Of a stretch of 64,000 nt of DNA, positions 58,574-64,000 are shown piece by piece. The DNA comes from Butyrivibrio sp. Lineage in GTDB: Bacteria; Bacillota; Clostridia; Lachnospirales; Lachnospiraceae. Numbering within the stretch: the first letter of the stretch is position 1; every line of letters begins with the position of its first letter. The notes under the pieces were generated by a model. That model ran no database searches. It saw nothing but the letters and a program-made list of their open reading frames with translations, and had not been told where the DNA came from. The position numbers were made by a program, and so were the translations under genes. The stretch lies in the NCBI GenBank assembly GCA_015056565.1, contig SVGB01000002.1, forward strand, positions 124,001 through 188,000, in the 5' to 3' direction.

Positions 58574-60051
58574 TACCTTCCTGCCTCCTTGAGCTTTATT
58601 GCAAGCTCTACTACCTTCTTAGCACCGTCATAAATTCCCGCTTTTTTATTCTCTACAATGCTCTCACACATTTCACACAAAAGATCCGTCTCAAGGAACT
58701 GATCAAGCATCTGGATCGTATGAGGAATGTCCCTGCACTCCAAAGTTCCGTCTCCAATCTCAGCTGAATGGATGGCACCCCACATCTCATGCTTTCCAAC
58801 TCTCTTTATAAAGAGCTTGGGTACAGGATAAAATGCCAGTTCACTTGGCTTGGTAACCAGCACATCGCAGCTCCTCATGAGAAGATTAGTTGTATAAACA
58901 GCCTTAAAAATATCACTGTGGTAAAAACCATGTATTCCTGTCACATCAATATTTTCATTAAGGGCGGTTTCTGCAAATTCGAGAGTATCCTCCCAGTTGT
59001 CCATGTGATCAATTGCGATCCTGTTCATTTCAGGGATCTCTTTTTTTAGCTCATCCCATACATTTCTGTAATCACCAACATTTACGTATAATGCAGCAAT
59101 TCCCTTTTTAATATAAGGCATCAGATGCTTTATTATCTCGGCAAAGATTTCCTTCTGAGCTCCGGCTCCGCCGATGGTCAAAAGAAATCTCATAGGTCTT
59201 CCATTCTTTTTGCGCCTGATCCTGTCACCACAATCCTTTTCGATATTAGCCACAAGCTCATAGTCAATGTAATGGCCTGTATATACCAAAGACTCAGCAG
59301 GCATAGGCTTTAATACTTCTTTTTTTGCCATTCCGTTAAGAATGCGATATCCCATATAGGCATTCTTGCACTGGATCGTATGAACTGAACCTTCCGAAAG
59401 ATGAAGAGCCATCGGCCAGTTGTCAGGAATAGCATTTACTACATACTTCATTCCTGCATGGATAGCTGCCTGAGCAGGCCATACATGTGTCGCAATAACA
59501 GGGATATCTTTTGGCACATTCTTGTATACAGGTGCCATAAGCTCTGCGTTCTTCTGATCTGATGAATTGTAGGTCAGAGCCCTGAAGCCCTCATAGTTAG
59601 TTGGCTCCCAAACAAATTTATTAAACAGATAAAATCTTGATAGCCTTGAACCAAGTGAATAAAGATCATTCTGTGCGCCAATAACCTTGGTACAGGTTGT
59701 CTCCTTGTATGAGTTAAGGTCCATCCAGTAAGGAGTGTATCCAAGATGATGGGCATAGGATGCAATTGCCATTGAAATGCGATAGTGACCAAATCCCATT
59801 CTGATGTTGCCAACAATTATGCCTTTATCCTGATCCATCTCTCCTACATCTTCAGGGATCTTAGCTGTTACATCTATTGTTTTCACACCAAGTATTGGTC
59901 CTATTACTGAATTATCAGAAACCTTGATCTTATAATCTACTGCGGAGTCATCTCCGTATTTTCTTACGAATTTCCTCTTCGACTTAAGTGCCTTTTTATA
60001 ATCTTTGTCACTTATTTCATTACCAAAAATAATCTTAGATCTGTCAGCCAT
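58573..60051 (-). CDS. GT-B-fold glycosyltransferase-like protein of unknown activity
   Basis: 492-aa soluble protein. The N-terminal half contains NIRMGFGHYRISMAIASYAHHLGYTPYW, resembling the acceptor-side loop of MurG and MGDG synthases; the C-terminal half has FLLTIGGAGAQKEIF, ALYVNVGDYRNVWDELKKEIP and SCDVLVTKPSELAFYPVPKLFIKRVGKHE, resembling the donor-binding side. I do not recognise the family. Coupled to a MelB sugar symporter, which suggests it uses or makes sugar products. Preceded by a leader with two related hairpins. Confidence 0.7.
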   Translation of the reverse strand: MADRSKIIFGNEISDKDYKKALKSKRKFVRKYGDDSAVDYKIKVSDNSVIGPILGVKTIDVTAKIPEDVGEMDQDKGIIVGNIRMGFGHYRISMAIASYAHHLGYTPYWMDLNSYKETTCTKVIGAQNDLYSLGSRLSRFYLFNKFVWEPTNYEGFRALTYNSSDQKNAELMAPVYKNVPKDIPVIATHVWPAQAAIHAGMKYVVNAIPDNWPMALHLSEGSVHTIQCKNAYMGYRILNGMAKKEVLKPMPAESLVYTGHYIDYELVANIEKDCGDRIRRKKNGRPMRFLLTIGGAGAQKEIFAEIIKHLMPYIKKGIAALYVNVGDYRNVWDELKKEIPEMNRIAIDHMDNWEDTLEFAETALNENIDVTGIHGFYHSDIFKAVYTTNLLMRSCDVLVTKPSELAFYPVPKLFIKRVGKHEMWGAIHSAEIGDGTLECRDIPHTIQMLDQFLETDLLCEMCESIVENKKAGIYDGAKKVVELAIKLKEAGR

Positions 60052-60090
60052 AATACTCCAATCCGCCAGTGAACCGGCTTAAAAAAACAA

Positions 60091-60119
60091 GGAAACTACT
60101 TTTCGCAAATCTGGTTTCC
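60091..60119 (-). promoter_or_regulatory. Leader hairpin with T-run before the GT-like gene (possible attenuator)
   Basis: 6-bp stem GGAAAC/GTTTCC with a 17-base loop, followed by TTGTTTTTTT on the minus strand, about 40 bases before the start codon. Its arms repeat those of the terminator at 60154-60185. Confidence 0.55.
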
Positions 60120-60127
60120 ATGATTAA

Positions 60128-60156
60128 ATATTAGCAGACAGGGCCTTTTAAAACAA
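60128..60156 (-). promoter_or_regulatory. Putative promoter of the GT-MelB operon
   Basis: -10 TAATAT (60128-60133) with TGN extension, 17-bp spacer, weak -35 TTGTTT (60151-60156), which overlaps the edge of the preceding terminator. Confidence 0.4.
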
Positions 60157-60185
60157 GAAACGCTTTTTACAATTTTCGTTTCCTG
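60154..60185 (-). terminator. Terminator of the HD-GYP gene
   Basis: 9-bp stem (one G-T pair) CAGGAAACG/CGTTTCTTG, 14-base loop, minus-strand tail TTTTAAAAG. Confidence 0.7.
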
Positions 60186-60201
60186 TTTTTGTGCAAGTTG
60201 C

Positions 60202-61284
60202 TTACACTAGTGCAACTATGGAAAGTCCTTTATTCTTCACAAGATCGATGTACTTGTCGCCACACTTAACGACAGGTTTTGCAAGATGCTCTGGATTAAC
60301 AAAGATTATCTCACCAGTAAGGCCATTGCTTAGCATTACCCTGTTTGCAATAAATGTGTTCACAATATTGCTAAGGAAAGTAAGTATGGTATTAGGGTCA
60401 TACTTATCAAGACCCTCGTTCTCAAACTGCTGGATAACATAGAACGGGCAGATAGGTTCCCTGTATTTTTTCCTGGTAGTGAGGGAATCATACACATCTG
60501 CCACTGCAACTATTGAAGCTATCTCATCTATCTGATCGTTCTTAAGATGGAATGGGAATCCTGATCCATCCCTTCTCTCATGATGCATGATGATAGCATT
60601 CTTAATGTGGGTATTTATGTCCTTGTCTTTTACAAGTTCATAGCCCTTGATAACATGTTCATTCATAGTCCTCTGCTCATAATCAGTAAGCTGCTTGTTT
60701 TTATCAAGAAGCTCAGGAGGCATAAGGACTTTTCCGATGTCATGAAGAAGACCTGCTGCGGTAGCCAACTGGATCTTTTCTTCCGGAAGTCTCATCCATG
60801 TAGCCAGAGTGTTTGAAATAAGCGAAACATTAAGGCTGTGCATATAGACTTCATCACTGCTGTCCCTAAGATTATGAAGCATGTCAAACACTCCTGCTGT
60901 ACCACCTGCTTCTACAAACAGATGGTATACAGGCTCAGTCAGTTTATCTACATCAAGAGGTATGGAATCGTTGGCAAGGAGCCTGAAGGACTCCTCCAGC
61001 TTCTCAGCATTATCCTCGATATGCTGTTTAAATCTGATAAATTCCTCTGTGTTTTTAAGTTTCTCAGAGTAAGAAAGATTAGAAGAAGCCTTTTCCTGCT
61101 TCGGAGCTACAGGTTTTTTCTCTTCTTCTACGAAGATGTTATATAGAGAATAGGACCGTATCCTTTCGATGTCCTTCTCATCAAGAATAGTACCCTTGGG
61201 CAGAACCAGCCTGTCATCAAGAGTATAGATGTTTTCAGATACAACAAGTCCTGGTTCAAGCTTGTCTACAGAAACAAGTTTCAT
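60202..61284 (-). CDS. HD-GYP domain protein (c-di-GMP phosphodiesterase-like)
   Basis: 360 aa. An N-terminal ~120-residue domain with LVSVDKLEPGLVVSENIYTLDDRLVLPKGTILDEKD is followed by the HD-GYP domain: LLHDIGKVLMPPELLDK near 180, HHERRDGSGFPF near 240 (the GYP-type loop, here GFP), VAVADVYDSLTTRKKYREP near 268. Probably hydrolyses cyclic-di-GMP. Own terminator; the 129-bp divergent gap to the Nudix gene has no clear promoter for either. Confidence 0.88.
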   Translation of the reverse strand: MKLVSVDKLEPGLVVSENIYTLDDRLVLPKGTILDEKDIERIRSYSLYNIFVEEEKKPVAPKQEKASSNLSYSEKLKNTEEFIRFKQHIEDNAEKLEESFRLLANDSIPLDVDKLTEPVYHLFVEAGGTAGVFDMLHNLRDSSDEVYMHSLNVSLISNTLATWMRLPEEKIQLATAAGLLHDIGKVLMPPELLDKNKQLTDYEQRTMNEHVIKGYELVKDKDINTHIKNAIIMHHERRDGSGFPFHLKNDQIDEIASIVAVADVYDSLTTRKKYREPICPFYVIQQFENEGLDKYDPNTILTFLSNIVNTFIANRVMLSNGLTGEIIFVNPEHLAKPVVKCGDKYIDLVKNKGLSIVALV

Positions 61285-61413
61285 ATTATGCCACCGCCAT
61301 ATACTTTTTTGTATTCATACACATATATAATAACACGTTTTGGCTTTTCTTTTTACTAAATATCCTATACAATTCTGTTGTTAAAAAAGCAAATTAAAGG
61401 AGCGCTCCATTAT

Positions 61414-62007
61414 ATGTCATATAATCTTAAGTGGGAACTGATCAAAGAAGAACATTTAGTCCAGGATGCATGGATTGATTTCAGGAGAAATATATACAAA
61501 CTGCCCAACAATGCAAAGATAGGTCCTGTCTATAACTACTCCAAGCACAGCTTTGTGATCATAGTCGCCAAGACAAAAGACGATAGGTACATATGCGTCA
61601 AGCAGTACAGACACGGAGTTGATAAAGTCACCACTGAATTTCCTGCTGGCGGGATTGAATATATCGAAAAGAGTGATGTGCCTTATATAACAAAAGAAAA
61701 CACAATAGCCTCAGAGGAAGACGCTCTTTTAGCTGCAAAAAGAGAGCTTATGGAAGAAACCGGCTACGTATCAGAAAACATCACTCACCTTATAACCATG
61801 CCAGCTAATGCAACCCTTGCAAGCAACAATATGCATATTTATCTTGCAACTGACTGCGAAAAGAGATCCAGCCAGCATCTTGATGACACTGAGTTCTTAA
61901 ATGTTATTCTCTTAACTGAAGCTGAACTTAGGGAAAAGATATTCAAAGGAGATTTCCTGCAGTCACACCACGTGCTTGCCTGGTACATGGCAAAGGATTT
62001 TTCATAA
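61414..62007 (+). CDS. Nudix hydrolase (ADP-ribose pyrophosphatase-like)
   Basis: Only convincing plus-strand gene; 197 aa from ATG 61414. Early strand/loop region WIDFRRNIYKLPN, VKQYRHGVDKVTTEFPAGGIE near 75, and the Nudix box EEDALLAAKRELMEETGY. Relative to the standard G-x5-E box, about 12-14 residues are inserted between GGIE and the REL segment. Likely cleaves ADP-ribose or a similar nucleoside diphosphate. Ribosome site AAAGGAG is 11 bases away, on the long side. Confidence 0.87.
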   Translation: MSYNLKWELIKEEHLVQDAWIDFRRNIYKLPNNAKIGPVYNYSKHSFVIIVAKTKDDRYICVKQYRHGVDKVTTEFPAGGIEYIEKSDVPYITKENTIASEEDALLAAKRELMEETGYVSENITHLITMPANATLASNNMHIYLATDCEKRSSQHLDDTEFLNVILLTEAELREKIFKGDFLQSHHVLAWYMAKDFS

Positions 62008-62020
62008 ATGCAAAATAAAA

Positions 62021-62044
62021 AAGTCCTCGTAAATTCGAGGACTT
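62021..62044 (-). terminator. Terminator of the tRNA-Leu gene
   Basis: 9-bp stem AAGTCCTCG/CGAGGACTT, 6-base loop, then TTTTTTATTTTG on the minus strand. No T-run in the plus direction, so it does not end the Nudix transcript. Confidence 0.88.
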
Positions 62045-62050
62045 AGTTAG

Positions 62051-62133
62051 TGCCGGCAGTGGGACTTGAACCCACACGTGGTTACCCACAACAGATTTTG
62101 AGTCTGCATCGTCTGCCATTCCGACATGCCGGC
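62051..62133 (-). tRNA. tRNA-Leu (anticodon CAA)
   Basis: 83-base cloverleaf: acceptor GCCGGCA/TGCCGGC plus discriminator A, anticodon loop CTCAAAA with CAA (reads TTG), a long class II variable arm GTGG/CCAC, T arm GTGGG TTCAAGT CCCAC. CCA is not encoded. Single tRNA with its own promoter and terminator. Confidence 0.95.
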
Positions 62134-62141
62134 ACATATGT

Positions 62142-62167
62142 AAGCTGTGGTCACCCACAGCTTTTTT
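62142..62167 (+). terminator. Plus-strand terminator downstream of the tRNA locus
   Basis: 9-bp stem AAGCTGTGG/CCACAGCTT, loop TCAC, followed by TTTT. Reading rightwards it would end the Nudix transcript after crossing the tRNA gene antisense. Confidence 0.7.
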
Positions 62168-62196
62168 AGTTTAGCACAGTAGTTACCCTTATTCAA
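62168..62196 (-). promoter_or_regulatory. Putative promoter of tRNA-Leu
   Basis: -35 TTGAAT (62191-62196), 17-bp spacer, -10 TAAACT with TGN extension (62168-62173). Start about 30 bases before the mature tRNA. Confidence 0.55.
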
Positions 62197-62216
62197 GAAG
62201 TAAAATCAGTCTTTGC

Positions 62217-62513
62217 TCAGACATAGCAATGTTCCTCAGTAAGTCTCAGCCTCTTGTCGTTCACAACAGCTCCTGTGATCTCAAGTCTTGGCCCTTTTGC
62301 CCCAAGGCTCTTTCTGCCTTCCAGGATCAAATGGATCTTCTTGTCCTCTGTCATATACTCTTCAAATACCTCATCCGAAGTATCAGCCCCATCAAGTACC
62401 TTTTTAAAATCTCCAATAAAAGCTGGAATAATGATGGCTCCAATGCTCTGGCCCTGCAAAGGTCCGTAGATTGAAACCACCTCATGAAGTAAAAGCTTTC
62501 TCAGTTCGTCCAT
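62217..62513 (-). CDS. Small protein of unknown function
   Basis: 98 aa from ATG 62513 (GGGGG nine bases upstream). MDELRKLLLHEVVSIYGPLQGQSIGAIIIPAFIGDFKKVLD, then EEYMTEDKKIHLILEGRKSLGAKGPRLEITGAV; soluble, no signal peptide or membrane helix. I do not recognise it. 33 bp after the pyrophosphatase-like gene, so probably co-transcribed. Confidence 0.65.
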   Translation of the reverse strand: MDELRKLLLHEVVSIYGPLQGQSIGAIIIPAFIGDFKKVLDGADTSDEVFEEYMTEDKKIHLILEGRKSLGAKGPRLEITGAVVNDKRLRLTEEHCYV

Positions 62514-62546
62514 ACTTAGCATCCCCCAATACTTAGTATAATATTT

Positions 62547-64000
62547 TTACTGCTGCATTGCCTCAACAATTGCAGGCAGAAGCTGTTTTTTTCTTGAGAC
62601 AACACCTGGAAGTATCACGCTGTTCCCCTCAGCTGAAAGACCAAATGCACTGTTAATAGTGTGAAGGGCCTTATTACCAGAAAAAATGATCTCTGATGAT
62701 TCGTCGATGATATTGGTGAGCATAAAGAATATCATATCAAGACCGTCATCACCTGTAACACTCTTAAGCTCTGGCTCGATCCTGTTCTTTATCTCAATAA
62801 GTTCTTCAGAACTCATGGAATTGATCTGTCCTATTCCAATTGTCATATCATCTACTGTGAATTTCTTGAAGTCCTGATGAAGGATCTCAGTAGCACTCTT
62901 ACCACTTAAGTTTGATCCTGCATGGAACATTTCTTTTGCAAATTCCTCGTAATCTATTGAAGCTATCTTAGACAGCTCCTCTCCTGCATTTCTGTCCACC
63001 TGGGTGCATGTGGGTGATCTGAACATCAGCGTATCTGAAAGGATGGCTGCAAGAAGAAGTCCTGCAGTTGTAGGATCTATCTCTACTCCATACTCTTTGT
63101 ACATCAGATAGATGATGGTGCAGGTTGATCCAAGAGGCTGATTTCTGAAGAACACAGGGCCTGATGTCTCAATTGTACGAAGTCTGTGGTGATCTATTAT
63201 CTCCAGAATTTCAGCAGAATCCGCTCCGTTGACAGCCTGGTTCTTTTCGTTGTGGTCCACAAGGATAAGCTGCTTTTTGTGAGCGCCAAGGAAATTCCTT
63301 CGGCTGATCATTCCAATGTAGTTATCATTCTTATCAAGGACCGGGAAATACCTGTGTCTCATGGAAGCCATCACTTCCTGGATATCCTCGATAAAGTCGT
63401 CCATATAGAAGGTAGCCAGATTATCTTTTTTCATGATGTAATCTATTGGCATACTCTGATTTATAAGTCTTGCAACAACGAAGGTGTCATGAGGTGTTGT
63501 GATTATCTTGGTTCCATGCTCATTTGCCTGACTCTTGATAGTCCTTGTAACCTCAGCTCCTTCACAGACAATGATGCAGGAAGCTTCAAGCTCAATAGCA
63601 CACAGCTGTGTCTCATATCTGTTACCAAGTATTACAACATCGCCCTTTTCAATGACATTTTCCATCATCTCAGGACTGGCAGCAGCTATTACTACTTTGC
63701 CGTTTTCAAGGCTGTCATCAATGTTTCCAACAATGAGCTCTCCATCAAGGGTCTCAACGATATTTCTATAAGAAGTTCTTGCCTGTGACAGAATGTGAGG
63801 ATCGATCACATCCATATAGGTCTCAACAATGTCATTGGTTGTAACGATACCGGCAAGCTTATCTCCTTCAGTTGCACAAAGCGTAACAACGTCAGCATCT
63901 CTCATCTTGGTCCAGGCATTTTTCAAGGATAGGTCGCTGGAAACGCCGTCGAGTCTTCTGATCTCCATATCCCTTACCTGAGTCCTGACATCTTTGATAT
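62547..64000 (-). CDS. Manganese-dependent inorganic pyrophosphatase with CBS and DRTGG domains (5' end beyond window)
   Basis: Family II pyrophosphatase (DHH/DHHA2) with a regulatory insert. The visible part has a CBS segment (MRDADVVTLCATEGDKLAGIVTTNDI), a DRTGG domain (VVIAAASPEMMENVIEKGDVVILGNRYETQLCAIEL), a second CBS (MRHRYFPVLDKNDNYIGMISRRNFL), then the DHH part: IIDHHRL, GSTCTIIYLMYKE, LLAAILSDTLMFRSPTCT, and a DHHA2 end with MTIGIGQI and SRKKQLLPAI. The N-terminal DHH half is outside the window, since the frame is open to position 64000. Such enzymes are regulated by adenine nucleotides and Ap4A. Confidence 0.93.
   Translation of the reverse strand, partial: IKDVRTQVRDMEIRRLDGVSSDLSLKNAWTKMRDADVVTLCATEGDKLAGIVTTNDIVETYMDVIDPHILSQARTSYRNIVETLDGELIVGNIDDSLENGKVVIAAASPEMMENVIEKGDVVILGNRYETQLCAIELEASCIIVCEGAEVTRTIKSQANEHGTKIITTPHDTFVVARLINQSMPIDYIMKKDNLATFYMDDFIEDIQEVMASMRHRYFPVLDKNDNYIGMISRRNFLGAHKKQLILVDHNEKNQAVNGADSAEILEIIDHHRLRTIETSGPVFFRNQPLGSTCTIIYLMYKEYGVEIDPTTAGLLLAAILSDTLMFRSPTCTQVDRNAGEELSKIASIDYEEFAKEMFHAGSNLSGKSATEILHQDFKKFTVDDMTIGIGQINSMSSEELIEIKNRIEPELKSVTGDDGLDMIFFMLTNIIDESSEIIFSGNKALHTINSAFGLSAEGNSVILPGVVSRKKQLLPAIVEAMQQ

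Noticed and set aside
63186..63788. Plus-strand 200-codon frame opposite the pyrophosphatase
   Set aside because: Shadow frame; no independent signals.

Overview
The window looks like a low-GC Firmicutes chromosome from the family Lachnospiraceae, most likely the Butyrivibrio/Pseudobutyrivibrio group. This rests on gene content and order (ylxM-ffh-rpsP-khpA, plsX-acpP-rnc-smc-ftsY, polA-coaE-ftsA-like-yycJ, UPF0210/UPF0237 pair) and on protein style; no rRNA was available, so the genus is an inference. Almost every gene is on the minus strand; one Nudix gene is the only convincing plus-strand CDS, so the window probably lies within one replichore with the minus strand leading. I see no insertion sequence, prophage, CRISPR array or integrase, and no gene-free gap above about 300 bases (largest: 27884-28136).

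Layout, left to right (transcription mostly right to left). 1-1.8 kb: nucleoside-type BMP lipoprotein (cut by the window edge) and uridine phosphorylase. 1.8-5.5 kb: ylxM-ffh-rpsP-khpA, then trmD-rimM in reversed order behind a terminator. 5.5-16.5 kb: plsX, acpP, rnc, smc, ftsY followed by ilvA, yitT, a membrane-anchored GH25 hydrolase and an AraC regulator; rpmF upstream. 16.6-30.3 kb: branched-chain amino-acid biosynthesis (ilvE, leuCD, ilvN-ilvC, ilvB-ilvN2) interleaved with an AraC regulator, an AI-2E-type permease, an Mrp ATPase, a GT2 glycosyltransferase and a YfhO membrane protein. 30.3-34.3 kb: cobalamin-dependent methionine synthase, acyltransferase, small lipoprotein. 34.4-40.3 kb: F-type ATP synthase operon atpB-E-F-A-G-D-C. 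40.4-48.5 kb: a giant GLUG-repeat surface protein, an MMPL exporter and two small membrane proteins. 48.5-56.3 kb: UPF0210/UPF0237, yycJ, FtsA-like ATPase, coaE, polA, zinc-finger membrane protein. 56.5-64 kb: RsbW-like protein, MelB-type sugar transporter, GT-B-like protein, HD-GYP protein, Nudix hydrolase, tRNA-Leu(CAA), small unknown protein and a CBS/DRTGG-type pyrophosphatase cut by the right edge.

The most striking observation is the ATP synthase operon: there is no separate delta-subunit gene, and the alpha subunit carries an extra ~80-residue N-terminal domain that reads as the C-terminal (b-binding) half of delta. Second, DNA polymerase I retains only a stump of its 5' nuclease domain. 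Third, regulatory DNA is compact: several terminators share their stems with the next gene's -35 element, and ilvE and ilvN share a 16-bp dyad CTTTRAAGTGTTAAAG in their leaders while leuC has a different perfect palindrome between -35 and -10. All functional statements come from reading motifs by eye; no database search was run.
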